From positions 32,977-96,976 of the forward strand of contig VZSF01002923.1 in assembly GCA_013398295.1 (NCBI GenBank): DNA of 64,000 bases, written 5' to 3'. The stretch is from Chionis minor (lineage: Eukaryota > Chordata > Aves > Charadriiformes > Chionididae). The translations under genes and the position numbers were made by a program. Of the stretch, positions 11,301-23,662 are shown one piece after another (positions within the stretch are counted from its first letter, which is position 1; every line of letters starts with the position of its first letter). Below the pieces are notes generated by a model. It saw nothing but the letters and a program-made list of their open reading frames with translations. It ran no database searches and was not told where the DNA came from.

Positions 11301-14065
11301 CTGCACTTGGGTCAACCTCAGCCTCTGCCGTCACCTCGGCTGCCTCCGTGGGCACGCAGCGGCAGGCAGAGGTCGGCGCTTGCTCCGTGCTTGCTGCTTT
11401 CCAGGGCTGTTCATCGACCTCTTGGTGAATGTTTTAAAATTTGTCGTTCAGCTTTTGCTCGGGCTGCTTTGAAACTGAGCTGGAGAAACACCCCGTGCGT
11501 TGCATGCCGGCAGTCCATCCCTTCCCGCTCCTCGCCCTCGGCCCCTGCCAGCTCTTCCCAGCTTTCCTCTCCCGGGGCTTATTTGGCCCCTCTCCCGTTT
11601 GCTGCTGCCTCCTCAGGACATGAGCAACTCTGTCCTGCTAAGGGCGACGCCTTGGAGTCATGGGGTGTTTGGAAACGCAAGTTTTTTTTTACAAGTTGCC
11701 ACCAGGAGAGACCAGGAGAAGCGCGTCTGCCTTCGGTGGTGACGGCACTTTTGGGTGCGTCGTTTGTCTGAGCTCAGGTTGAGACACCAGCGGCCACCCT
11801 CAGGCAAGCTGTGTTTATTTTTTGCATTGCGTGACATGTGTGAATTAACTGGAGACTATCAATTAAGTGATTAAATTTTGCTGATTTGTAAAGATGAGAG
11901 CGATGATATTAGAATATTTCTTGCTGACCACAGCTTCTGCTGCCGTTCCACCACAAAGACGTCTGCAGTTCCTCATCCTTTGAGCTAAAATTTTCCAGGC
12001 CACACTTAGGTCTTTTGGGGAAGTTGCAGTTAACAGCAATCATTTCTGGGAATGGTTTAAAGAAAGACGCGTTTTTTGATGATATTGAGCTTCTCGTAGA
12101 AAGTGGTTTGGTTGTTTGTTCGTAACGCTTTGCTGCTTTAAAAAACGGACTCGAGACATGGCTTCATCGCTACGGATGGTGCACGGCTCCCTCGCTCCAG
12201 CGGCCCCGGCCGTGCCGGCGCGCGGGGCTGCTCTCCGGCAGCGGCGGTGGTTTGCCCTGTTTCACAACAGCAGGTGAAGGAGGACGTGGAGGCTGTGGTC
12301 GGGTGGTGCTGGCTGTTGGCGCTCGCTTGGCTGCGGCGTCCGCCCGGCCGGCACACTGCACGGCCCCGCGCTGCAGTGGGAGGCGTCAGGAAGGAAGTCT
12401 GCAAGCGTGTGTGTGTGTCTTTGTGTCTGTCTGTGTGTGCACGGGCAAGAGCTGGAGCTGTTTCCGGAGCAGGGTAACTCGGGGCTGGGCTGTTAAACCA
12501 CCGCTGCTCCATGCACCAGATCATTTGTGACACAGCAGAAGCGCATCCGGGGATGCAGATGCTGCTCTGCAGACCTGCAGCCTTCTCCGGACCTGAAATC
12601 CCACGGTCGATCCAGTCCAGGGTCGAGCAGAAAAGCCTTGCAGGGAAGGAGGGCGATGCATGTGCTGCGGATGAATTCTTCCGAAGTTCATGCTGGGTGG
12701 AGTTTCCCCCTGTTTTCTAATTAGTGCTAAAGTGGAGGGGCCGAATGACGTTCGATGGCAGCTGGGCAGGAGAGGAGGAGACTCGGGTGGCTGGAATAAC
12801 AATTAGTCTCTGTACTTGAAACGTTCTCCAAAACATCCTCTGAGGCCGGGACGCCATCGTGCATTAAGGGGGAGCTGGCTGCGGAAAGCGCCTGGCTGCA
12901 GCGGCCCCCACGACAAGCCCGTGGTCCCCAGCACGCGCTGTAAGCCTCGGAGCGGGGTGCCATCCTCCTGCTCCCCAGGTCCTGGCCCCTCGGGGTGCTC
13001 TGCTGCAGCACAGCGCCCGGGCAGCGGCTTTGCTGGGAAACCCGCAGCCCTGCTGGGACAGGTCCCCCCTGCTGCTGCCCTCCTGTGCCTGGAGGAGGGT
13101 CTTCTGCAGGGACACGGCTGCTGCAGCGCCCACGGGACGCGGGCAGGACCCCTGCACTGGCATGGTGTCACCGGGATGCTCTGCGCTTGCAGGACAGCTT
13201 CAGCCAAGGTGGGGCGGGAGGCTGCTGGCCTTCCCAGGATGGGAAGTGCAGTGTTCGTGGGCGCAGGTGTCGTGTCCTTGTGGGAAACATGGTGTTTTGG
13301 CCCACATGTGGGTTTTGGCTCCCTACCCGGTGGGGTTTGCGTGCTGCGAGGGGCTGGCGCTGACGCCTGGCTGGGTGGTAAGGCTGGAAAGAGATTTCTT
13401 CCTTGGGCTGGAGCCGGAGAGATGCCGGCAGCATGGGCAGATCCTCCTGCTGAGGTCGGCATCCCTGTGACTGTGCGTGGAGGCAGAAGCGTGACCTGCC
13501 AGACCTGGGGAGCCCTCTGGGCTGTTAGTGCTTTGGGGACTCTGCCGACAGTCTGCCTTGTGCCTGATGTCAGCCTTTGTACCGAAGCCTGCCGCAGGCG
13601 AGTCTGGAGCTGCTTCCTCTGGGACAGGCTGTTGCGCTGGTCACTTGTGTGCAACGGACACATGTTCAGACTGGTGTTCCTCAGGTTTCAAACATCCCAG
13701 CTGCTCCTGGCTCCCCGAGGCTTCTCCCTTCCAGGAGGCTTCATTTCCTAAAAGAGGAGCCGCCTTCCCGCTTCCCTCGGTTTCCCCTTCTGGCTCAGCC
13801 CTGCGAATGCCATCGATGGAGCGGTGCCAGTGCCTCGGGGCGGGTGGCCGAGTTGCAGGAGTGCTGCATCTGGCTGCTGGCACTGACCGTGAGCTGGGAC
13901 CACCTTTCCCCTGGGCTCGGAGGGAGGCTGTGGGCAGGAGGGGTGCGTGTGGCAAGGGAGCTTGCAAAGGAGGAGAGCATCGCTTGTCAACTTGTGCGCA
14001 GACGTCTGTGATAAATAGACAAATTGACATTGTGGCTTTTGTTTCCCCGTTAGGTATTTTCGCAG

Positions 14066-14122
14066 CCACCTGTGTTTCAGCATGAAGCTCGGCTAGCAGC
14101 ACAATGAACTTACCAGGGGAAG
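14066..14122 (+). other. candidate 5' UTR exon of TPST2
   Basis: A 57-base segment flanked by an acceptor-like TTTTCGCAG and a strong donor (GAAG then GTAAGC). A second possible acceptor lies 15 bases in. It has no long open frame. It is offered only because TPST2 needs an upstream non-coding exon; nothing links it to the gene directly. Confidence 0.25.
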
Positions 14123-14503
14123 GTAAGCACATACGGATGGCAGTGCCGGAGTAGTCCCCCCTGTGATGCTGGGCACAGGCTGGTGAATATTTAATACATC
14201 TGCGCACAGCGACACTGATGCCCTGTTAATATTGTATGGTCTTCACCAGCTGATAAGAAATGGTTTAAGCCTTGTTTATACTAATGTCCGGTCAGCATGC
14301 AAAATAGGGAAGACTTTCCACCTGCAGGAACTCTTGTGTCCTTCGTTGTCACTGCTCTACTGTCACTTCCCCCCTGGCTCCCATCCTCCCCCGTGCTCTC
14401 TGCTCTCCATACCAGCCTTGCCCTGATGGCAGTCGGGGACAGAGCCCCTGGCTGTGAGTTACAGCAGAGTTTGAGCTGCACGTGGGGGCTTCAGCCCTGG
14501 GTC

Positions 14504-14567
14504 GGCTGCTGGTGCTTGGATTTGTGCTCCCTGTTGGCTGCTGGCGCTTGGATTTGTGCTCCCTGTC
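14504..14567. repeat. 32-bp direct tandem pair
   Basis: Two adjacent copies of a 32-base unit beginning GGCTGCTGG and ending TGCTCCCTGT, with one internal T/C difference. No function suggested. Confidence 0.85.
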
Positions 14568-17253
14568 AGCAGCTGCAGTGCGTTTCAGTCCCTGCGGTGA
14601 TGTGCCAGAGAAGCCCCCGAGAGCTCCCTAATTCCTGCTGGAGTGGAAAGCTCTCAGAGCCAGCTTGGGCATCTGAAGGACTAGAAGGTCGTCTGATCAG
14701 ACAGCTGTGCCACCTAATTATGCCATGATATTTTCCACCAGCTATCTGCTGTGGAGGAAATTATCCATCCGTGTTCTCTCATAGGCTCATAAACCCCATA
14801 AATTTGGGGGAATTCTTAATGGAGGGTTGTGCAAAAGAGTTGAAAATAAGGCAGGATTGTTTGCGGACTGCTGCCGAGCACGCTCACGGGTGCTTGTTCA
14901 GCCTGCCAGGGTACACTGGGGTAGTCCCACCGGAGAAGTTCTGCTTCAGCCCTCCCAAGTGCCGGCAGCTGCCATGTGGGAGGCAGAGCAGGGCTGGCGG
15001 GAGCTGAGATGTGCTGCAGCATCCGGGAGAGTCCAGAGCACAGCCGGAAAGGAGAAGCCGTGCTTCCCAACGGCATGCATTGGCACCTGCCTTTCCTGTT
15101 GCACCACAGCAGAGGGAGAGCTGCCGGTGTTGGATGGGCAGCGGTGGGGGCTGTGGGCCTGCCGTGGTTCGGGTGGCAGGATGATCCCAGGGACACAGCA
15201 CTTTGTCCTGCCGGGTGCTTCCGGAGCAGAGCCGGTTACCGCAGGCTCCCAGCCAGCCTCCCGCTCCGCACAGCAAAATGAGTGAGTCCCTTTGTTCCCC
15301 TCCGGTGGCACGCTGACCGGAGCTGCTGGGAGCATCTTGGTGGGAAACACTCACTGTAAGCCGTTTTTGCAAAGAACAGAGCACTTCTGTGCTCCCAGCC
15401 TCTTTTTTAAACTGCAGATCTTTCGTGCTAATTAGCCTGTCTTGGTCTGCAGAGCCGTAATTATTCCAGTTGGCCTTAAATCCTGACTGCTCCAGCTACA
15501 GTGCATTGAAATGGGTCCTGTGGCATTTGCAATTATTTTTAGGGTAAACATTTGAATATATTTACATGACTGAAACAGATCAAGATAGCAGGAAGGAGCA
15601 GATGAGCGCTTGTCTTTTTAATGGGTCTGACTCTGCCTGGTGCTGCAAAAATGCCAGAGCTGTTTGTTGTTCCCTCTGATTTACATCTAAACGACTGGAC
15701 CAGCCTTTGACTTTCTGACTTTTATGTAGTATAGGGGTATGCATTTGAAACTGTTTAACCTTGCAGTGTTAACCAAGTAGTTGGCCAGGATGTTAACCAT
15801 GGTGCTAAAGAGCCACAAAAATAATTTTGGTGGTGATGTTGCTTTGCTGCTGGGATGGGAAAACACGTACCTGGGTGGGCAGAGAGGCGCTGCCCTTTCG
15901 TGTCGTGGTAATCCAGTGGTTTTTGAGCAGAAGTGGATAAAAGCAGAGCGGGTGGATGGTGAGCAGCTGACCGCTTCACCGTGCGGGTGGGTGGAGTGGG
16001 ATGTCAGGGGTTGGAAGGGGAACGGAGCGAGTCCTCGAGCTCCCGGCCGCTGCTGGGGCCGCCTGTGCTGGCAGGTGGGGCAGGGGCAGGGATGGTGCCT
16101 GGCTCTGGGGCCGCTCTCCTGCCTGCTCCCCGCCGCAAAGGCGCTTTGGCTGGCCCGCCGCTAAATGTGCTCTTTCACGGGGAGAGTCAAGAGGAGAAAA
16201 GTTTTTTCTGAAGCAGTTCTTTGGATTTTCAGCAAAACAAAACACGTGGACGTCCCGTTCCTTCCACTCCATTCAGCTCCCACCCCAGCCACATAATCAC
16301 AAAGAACTTGAAATCCCTGGGTGAGCCCAGGGGAGGATTGCAAAACCTGCGCTCACAAATGGAGCAGAAGGGGGGAGGGCGTGGGAAGCGGTGCCAGCGT
16401 TTGCAGGAGTCCCTCCCGGGTAGGCAGCAGAGCGGGACACTTGCAGAAACTCCAGGATTCCTGCTGGATATCCTACCAAGACGCAGAAAACCCAAAAAGC
16501 CTTAATGCCAGATGAAGCCTTCAAGGATTTTTATGTAAGGTCAGTCTCCAGAGGAAGGGCATTTAACGCTGACTGTGTTAGCCTTCAGATGGTTTAATTT
16601 CTCAAAGTGTTTCATTCTAATGGGTAACTGCTTTTCCTGACTCAGATCCTTAAAACTTGCATGAGATGCTTTTGTTTTTCTCTTATTTCAGCTTTCTCCC
16701 CTCCCTTGAGACAGTACATTGAAACAAAAGAAAATGTTGGAAGGAGACAGGTGGCTGAGAGAAGCGAGAAGACAGTGGTGTGCTGAAATCAGTTTTGGAA
16801 GGAAGGAGAACTGCAGGGAGGTTTTGGGCTCTATCTGAGATGGAACCAACTCTGTAAAGATTTTTTTTTTTAAGGACGGACTGAATACATGTGGCCCCTC
16901 CTCTCTGAAACGTTCCTGGAGCTTTGCTTCGGCTGAAAACCTGTGATTCTGGGTACACAAACAGTCTAGAAATAATCTCTTTGGGTGTGCTCTGAGGTAG
17001 ACTTTAATTACCTCCTGGGTAGAAGGCACCTGTCCTGGAAGTTGCTGATAAATGAAAGAGATGATGAAAGCCTGGGATGGTGTCAGCGTCCTGAAGGAGC
17101 CAGGCTGGATTCTGAGGTGCCACCGGGGCTGGGTTGGATTGTGGATCCTGTTCCTCTGACCATGCTGTGTTTCTTTTGCAGATGCCCGTTGGGTTGAACA
17201 CTTGCTAGCTGAAAGCTGAAGCGTGGTCACCAGCCTGTGCAGAGGAGAACAGG

Positions 17254-20200
17254 ATGCGGGTCACCATGAGGAGGGTGTTGCTGGTGGTGGGCTCAGTGGT
17301 CGCCCTGATGGTGACTCTGCACCTTGGCCAGCAGGTCCTGGAGTGCCAGCAGGTCCTGAGCGAGAGGAGGCACAGGCTGATGAGACCTGAGAACGAGGAG
17401 CTGGTCATGATGGACTCCAACCACGTTGAGTACCGTTACAGCAAGGAGATGCCCCTGATATTCATTGGTGGGGTCCCACGGAGCGGCACGACGCTGATGA
17501 GGGCCATGCTGGATGCCCACCCCGAGGTGCGCTGCGGAGAGGAGACCCGCATCATCCCCCGCGTGCTGGCGATGCGGCAGGCCTGGTCCAAATCAGGGAG
17601 AGAGAAGATGCGCCTGGACGAAGCGGGGGTGACGGACCAAGTTTTGGACGCTGCTATGCAGGCCTTTATACTGGAAGTGATCGCCAAGCATGGTGAGCCA
17701 GCCCGGTATTTGTGTAACAAGGACCCCTTCACGCTGAAGTCCTCTGTCTACCTGTCCAGGCTGTTCCCCAATTCCAAATTCCTTCTGATGGTTCGAGACG
17801 GCCGGGCTTCGGTCCACTCCATGATCACACGGAAAGTGACAATTGCGGGCTTCGACCTGAACAGCTACCGAGACTGCCTGACCAAGTGGAACAAAGCCAT
17901 CGAGGTGATGTATTCCCAGTGCTTGGAGATCGGGCGGTCGCGGTGCCTGCCCGTCTACTACGAGCAGCTGGTGCTGCACCCCGAGCAGTCCATGCACACC
18001 ATCATGAAGTTCCTGGACATCTCCTGGAGCGACACGGTGCTGCACCACGAGGAGCTGATAGGGAAGCCCGGCGGGGTGTCGCTTTCCAAGTGAGTGTCTC
18101 GGCTCCTGCCTTGGCTTTTCAAGGAGCATTGGCATTACACGGAGCAGGTCAAGGCTAAAGCTGAGGGCAAAGACGCGTTGCTTGTATTTGCGCATGCTTT
18201 TTCAGGGGCAGAAGTGGCAGCACATCCAGTTTTGCTGCAGTAGGTTTTGTGTTTCTGAGCAGAAGACGGCTGGAATACCAGCAATCTGTTGTATCCAACA
18301 GAGCACCTTGTCAGGCGAGGATTTTAGGAGCAGGTGACTGCTTTATTCATCTGTCTTGACAGTGCAGAAATGATTTTGGTCTCTAATTTGAAAAGAACTG
18401 CTTGCTCTTTAATGCCTCTTTTCTCCACCCATCTTCAAATACCTCCTTACCGCTATTAGTTTTGCTGCTCATGAATGAATGGCTTTCAGTGGTGAGCAGC
18501 AATTATTGCCAGGTTTTGGTGCTGGTATTGCAGAATAAAAGAAATACCTGCTCCGTGGAGACACACCCCGGCATTTCCTCCTGGCTGGCTGGCTGGCTGG
18601 CTGAGTGCCAGAGGGGTGCTTGCCTTCTCCCACCATCTTCTCCTCTTTCAATGCTCTTTATTTCCGAAATGGAGGCTTAAGTCAAACTTAGCAAAATTTA
18701 ATCAGTGGTGTAAGGGAACCATGCGAGCAGTCTTTGTGTAAATGTTTGCACCCGAGTGGTGAGGGCAGCTGTGGACACGGAGCTGCTCCATTTCTCCGTG
18801 ATGGCCGTGGGTCCTGAGACGCTGTTCTGTCCGAGGCTGCACAGCATCGCCTGTGCCTGAGCAGGCTGTAACTGGGACGTTCTCACGAGGCTCAGGACCT
18901 GCAGCCTCTGTGCACACTCATCCCTCTTCGGATGTCGTGTGGCATGTGCCACGTGGGGTGGTGTTTCCTTTGGCTGGAGTCGAGCAGGCGGCTTCTAACC
19001 CCAGGCCAGCATCCGGCTGAGCACGGGATGCAGAGGAGGAGCTGTACCTGTGAGGGGCTCGCTCCTGGGGGGCTTGGAGGGCAGGGAGTATGGCCGGTGG
19101 GCGGCATGGCCCAGCGCCCTTACCCCAGCTGGACCAGGAGGGCAGATGTGGTGTAGGACAGAGAGATGCAGGCACCTTTGATGGCGGAAGCGGTGATTTC
19201 TCTGGGAATTTCGGCACTATTTGCTCAGAGTAAATTTTGCTGAGGTTGCCTAAACAGGTAAGTTTTGGGATTTTCAGTGGGGTCATGTGGTGTACCTGTG
19301 CTACAGATCCCACATCTTTCATTATTTTCCTGCAATAACAGAGATGTCCTGGTAACACCCTGACCCTGGGTGTCCCCATACAGGGGAACCCAGCTTCCAG
19401 GGCTGTGGAAAGCCCTGGCAGGATCCGCTCCCCCAGAGCAGGGCTGTGAGTGGGAAGCGGCTGCCCCAGGCAGACCCGGTGGGCGCTGAGCATTCCCGCT
19501 GCACGCGTGTCTGGGGCATTGGAAGCAAACTGCTGGAACTGGCAGTGAACCTAGCTGAAGGCTGGTCTGTCTGCAGCCAAGTGGGTGTATGAAATCCAAC
19601 TTCAGTGTATTGATTTGGTTTTTTTTCTTTATTATATTTCCCCAGGATAGAAAGATCAACAGACCAGGTTATCAAGCCGGTCAACATGGAGGCGTTATCT
19701 AAATGGATCGGGCACATCCCGGGGGATGTGCTGCAGGACATGGCCCACATCGCACCGATGCTGGCTAGGCTCGGCTATGACCCCTACGCCAACCCACCCA
19801 ACTACGGCCACCCTGACCCCTTGGTTGTCAACAACACGCACAGAGTGAGTGTTGCTGCCGTCTGCCTGCGGCGCTGCCGCGGGGGGGAGTGCTGTGGGGG
19901 GGTCTGCGCCCACAGAGCCCTCTGGAGCAGAAGAGGCTGCTGAACCATACCAGAAAAGGACAGGGGAGAAACAAAACACTCTCTTCCTTTTGGGAGAGTG
20001 GGAATGACAGACAGGCAGTTACACGGAGATGATTTCGAAACAGATGCGTGTGGTAGGTTGAGCCTGGCGTGGCTCGAGCTGATGACATCCCCTATGATTT
20101 TGTGGTGGTGTTCGTTTCTTCTGTTGTGGCAGATACGGACCTGTCCCTCCCTGGTCCAGCCCCACTCTCCAACCCCGGCGTGGGAGTTACTGGTGTGTGC

Positions 20201-22291
20201 TGATGTTATCTGGGTGCACAGCTGTAGGCACTAGACACACCGGTCTGGCCCTGGGAGGACACACAGACCGTGCTGTGTCTGTGTGCAGCTCACCAGCCAC
20301 TCCCGCGGTCCCACGGGGAATGCGAGTGGAGACTTGTAATGCGTTTGGGCAAAACCAGAAGATTTTTTTTTTTTTAGAATATTGACTCATGTCCCTGGAG
20401 CACAACTGGAAGGAAGAAACTGTAGAGCCACAGAGAGCAGTTACTGAACGGAGGGAGTTTCTCATGCTTTGGGGTGGACCGGTTCCTCCCTGGTCTGAGG
20501 CTGGACTCTGCACGTCCCCCAAGCTTTGTACATGCTCCCCATAACAGTGTCCTTGGATGAGGTGTCCTTTGTCACACTGGTGGGAGCAGGGGAATGTCTG
20601 CAGGTGGGACCTGTCTCTGTGGCCAGGTCATGGCCAGGCAGGCAAGTAGCAGCACTGACCTGGAAGGTCGGAAGATCTTCCCTGGAGCTGGTCCGTGCCC
20701 CGAGCCCTCTGGTCTCTTACAGCTTGCGCTCTCTGCTTGCTGAGAGCTGTTCAAGGACACTGGTGATTTGGATGAACATCTGCCCTTGGCAGGGTTAGGG
20801 ACTCTTTGATTCTCTGCCATGGACCTTTCAGTGCTTCTTGGGATTAATTTGGAAACTGGCACAATGGTAAAGACCAAAATACTCTCCCAGTCTAAGGGGG
20901 GAACCAGCGAATAGCTTGCGTTGGTTCCCTGCCCCAGCAGGATGCCGCTCGCTGTCTTTTCTTACAGCCAAGAGGAAACCTCCCACTTTTGCCCCAATAT
21001 AGCACCAGTATGTAGAACAAATGCCCATCAGGGTATTTCATCTGGTTCAGGTATACTGGGACATAGGATGCAGCTAATGAGGTGCACTTGTCGATGTTCA
21101 TAGAGCCTCTACCCCGGAAGGGTCACTACAATTTTCTCTTTTCCGTAGGTTTTAAAGGGGGATTACAAAACGCCAGCCAATTTGAAAGGTCATCCGCAGG
21201 TAAGAGTCTCACGTCCCTTTGAGGGCTTTGCCCTGTTTGGTTAATCCTGGGTGCCTGGTCCCTTGCTCCCTCTTATGGGCACTTGCAGGCTGGGCAGCCA
21301 AGTGTGGGAAATATCCCTGCTCTCTGGCCTGCATCCATGGGGATGATGTGCCTGTCCTTCCTGCTGTGCACGGCTCCCACCCTCCATGCTTTCGTTGTTG
21401 ATGTCCTGTGTATTCTGTGCTCCTCAGACCCTGCTCGTTCACCTCTGCCGCCTCCTTCCTGGGCTGCTCGTGCCTATGGGTTTGTGCCGCGGGGTTCTGT
21501 GTCCGCTCATCAGAAACTCAGGCCCTTCATTCTCTTGCTTTAAGACACTTTCTACCTTGCTCACTCCAAAAATCCAATAAGTTTTCCTTGCCATGGGTTT
21601 TGCCTGCCTTGGGGAGGGGTTGCTTGTCTGATTTACGGGTTACAGGTAGGTCTTCTAGTTCTTGTGCTTGGGTGATTGTGTTCAGGTGTCAAAAAATACA
21701 CTATGGGGCTCCCTCCCTAAAGAGCAGTGCTTGGAAACAATTAATAACCATCTTTTCTAATGCAGAGCAGTCCAACAGCCAGCACATACAGATTTAAAAA
21801 AAAAAAAAAGGCGGCTTCTTGACGCTGCAGAAAGCACTGCCTGCACGGCAGGGAGATGCAATAAATTGGTGTTGATGTTTTGATCAAAGGTGCCAGGTTT
21901 TACCTGCGCAGCATGTGGCCTCCTAAAGAAAGCAGGGGGATTGAGCTGCGTGGCCAGTGTTTGGGGAGAAGGTGCAGAGCCCTGAGGAAGCGGGGCTGCT
22001 GGTGTGTGGAGTGGCTCCCGCTGCGAGGGGTGACCCTGGCGATTCCCAGATGGCCGCCCAGGGTGGTTCGGGTTGAGTGAGCAGCGGCGAAGCAAGAGGC
22101 TGCAGTCTCGTGGCAGCCTCTCCTGGCTGCTGGTTCTCTGCCCTTGGGCTGCTTTCTGTGTCCTAAACATTTCCTTTTCCTGCTGCTGGGAACACAGCGG
22201 GAATGTTTTGAGTTGCAGATGGTGGCTTAAAGCTGACCCTTCTGTTTCTGGATTATTCTAGGTGACTCAGAACACATCATCCTCTCACTAA
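17254..22291 (+). CDS. TPST2: protein-tyrosine sulfotransferase 2
   Basis: Transfers sulfate from PAPS to tyrosines of secreted and membrane proteins in the trans-Golgi. Coding exons are 17254-18089, 19646-19844, 21149-21199 and 22262-22291; 371 aa (human 377). It is a type II membrane protein: basic start, then one hydrophobic segment at about residues 8-24. The 5'-phosphosulfate-binding motif PRSGTT is at 75-80, CGEETR at 94-99 holds the glutamate equivalent to the human catalytic Glu99, and the 3'-phosphate motif RDGRASVHS is at 181-189. Late sequence [10 protein letters not shown] and an NNT glycosylation sequon are conserved. The start ATG has A at -3 and follows a 72-base leader in the same exon (acceptor at 17181). 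The C-terminus ends about four residues earlier than in human. All expected catalytic motifs are present, so the gene appears functional. Confidence 0.96.
18090..19645 (+). other. TPST2 intron 1 of the coding region
   Basis: 1.56 kb. Contains a (GGCT)n microsatellite at 18582-18603. No other recognisable element. Confidence 0.75.
18582..18603. repeat. (GGCT)n microsatellite
   Basis: About five uninterrupted GGCT units within a TPST2 intron. Confidence 0.9.
19845..21148 (+). other. TPST2 intron 2 of the coding region
   Basis: 1.3 kb between the 199-nt exon and the 51-nt exon. A poly-T run occurs at about 20360. Nothing else recognised. Confidence 0.7.
21200..22261 (+). other. TPST2 intron 3 of the coding region
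   Basis: 1.06 kb, donor CAG/GTAAGAG and acceptor TTATTCTAG. Holds an A-rich tract near 21796. No other feature seen. Confidence 0.7.
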
Positions 22292-22832
22292 GAAAATTAA
22301 TGATTTCCAGGTAAGACCTTGTACTTCATTTTGAGACTCGGGCAAATCTGCCTGCGTCGCTCCGGGGTTGGCATTTTGCTTGTGTAATTTCTTGTGCCTG
22401 TGGATTAGCCCGGCTGCTCCAGGCACGCTTGTTATGCGAATTACCTCCTTCACATTTGCTTTAGGTTTACAGAACAATACCGTTATGTGAGACAATTTGT
22501 CAGAAATTCTTTTTCTGAGTGCTGGAAACGGGCTTACTTCAGCAAAATCGAAATCAGCCACCGGGGAGAGTTATTACTGCCTGTCCCCATGGGGAGCATT
22601 GAAATGGGATGTGGAAATGTGTGGATGAGCTGAGCTACTCCCCAGCTGCCTTTTAGGGTGTGCTGCGGACCCGGGGAAGGGAAGATAAAGCAGTTGCATC
22701 TGCTGTCAGTTTGGAAAATCAAAGCTGCTACCTCGGGTTTCTGCTACGGGTACAACTGTTGATATGTTGGATGTTTTTCCATCTCTCTCTTTAGCTAGCC
22801 TCTATGCTAAAACATAAAGTGTCATTTTTCTT

Positions 22833-22838
22833 AATAAA
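22833..22838 (+). terminator. probable TPST2 polyadenylation signal (AATAAA)
   Basis: AATAAA about 540 bases past the TPST2 stop codon, in AT-rich sequence. It fits a 3' UTR of normal length if the last exon is not spliced at the strong donor found at 22311. Confidence 0.55.
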
Positions 22839-22859
22839 AATGACCCTTTATAAAACTAT

Positions 22860-23502
22860 TTCCTATGTAAAAGCAGTATAGTGTGCTAGAAAAAATACTC
22901 AAAAGCATCGGGTGAGAGTAGTTGTGTGCCTGTCATCCTGGGGCTGGGAGCTGGTGTCTTTCTAACCATTTTGTTGTACTGCAGCTGCTTTAAAACCACT
23001 AGTTGGGCACCTGCCGGGATCCTGCTCCTGAATCCCTGTGTTTCTCTCTTCCAGAATGCTGCAAATGGCCTTTTTTTGTCCGACAAAGAAGAGTTTGCAA
23101 CGGCGCCAGTGGAAATCGGTTATCCAAGCATATTGCTTGCTAATACTATTGCCAAAATGACTGCTATATGAGGAATGTATTTGCATTTATTTGCAAAGGC
23201 CAAACACGTTTTACGCACCGGGTGCCCGTCATTCTGCCTTTTCCCCGACGCTCCGTTGGTGAAAGCAGCTGTGGGAATCCGTCCATCTCCGTCCATCTCC
23301 GTCCATCCATCTCCATCCATCTCCATCCATCCTTGACGGCCGGCGCCGGGAAGAGATTTTGTCCGCCGTGGCCAGAGGACTCGTTAAATTGCGTTTAAAT
23401 GTCTCGTAACGTTGTTCTCGAATTCAGGGGGCAGAAACAGCCGCCCTGACCTTGTAGAGCCTTTGTGGTGCGAGTGATGCCCCCCCCCCAACCCTTTGCC
23501 CC
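22860..23502. other. TPST2-TFIP11 intergenic sequence
   Basis: Includes an acceptor-like CTCTCTTCCAG ending at 23054 that could serve a TPST2 3' UTR exon, a decamer repeat at 23281-23331, and GC-rich sequence leading into gap 2. Confidence 0.5.
23281..23331. repeat. decanucleotide repeat (GTCCATCTCC)n
   Basis: About five degenerate copies of a 10-base CCATC-rich unit. Simple tandem repeat. Confidence 0.85.
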
Positions 23503-23647
23503 NNNNNNNNNNNNNNNNNNNNNNNNNNNNNNNNNNNNNNNNNNNNNNNNNNNNNNNNNNNNNNNNNNNNNNNNNNNNNNNNNNNNNNNNNNNNNNNNNN
23601 NNNNNNNNNNNNNNNNNNNNNNNNNNNNNNNNNNNNNNNNNNNNNNN
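23503..23647. other. assembly gap (145 N) in the TFIP11 promoter
   Basis: A run of N ending 15 bases before the TFIP11 start codon, inside GC-rich sequence. It hides the TFIP11 transcription start and any 5' UTR. Confidence 0.99.
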
Positions 23648-23662
23648 CCCCCCGCTCTCGCC

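Larger units (their letters stand above)
5306..17181 (+). other. long non-coding stretch, probable TPST2 5' region and first intron(s)
   Basis: Nearly 12 kb without a coding exon I can recognise. It contains a single N at 11037 after a poly-T run, an interrupted GT-rich tract near 12405-12440, a 32-bp perfect-phase tandem pair at 14504-14567, and AT-rich patches near 8700-8900, 9740-10040 and 11800-12150. The next exon at 17182 opens with 72 untranslated bases after an acceptor site, so at least one 5' non-coding exon of TPST2 must lie in this stretch or in the upstream gap. Confidence 0.6.

Noticed and set aside
12803..13751. Opposed 286- and 311-codon open frames
   Set aside because: GC-rich sequence with low stop-codon density; no conserved motifs, splice logic or family resemblance.
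23281..23331. Regular CCATC-rich repeats that resemble a repeat-spacer array
   Set aside because: They are contiguous decamers without spacers in a vertebrate genome, so a simple repeat and not CRISPR.
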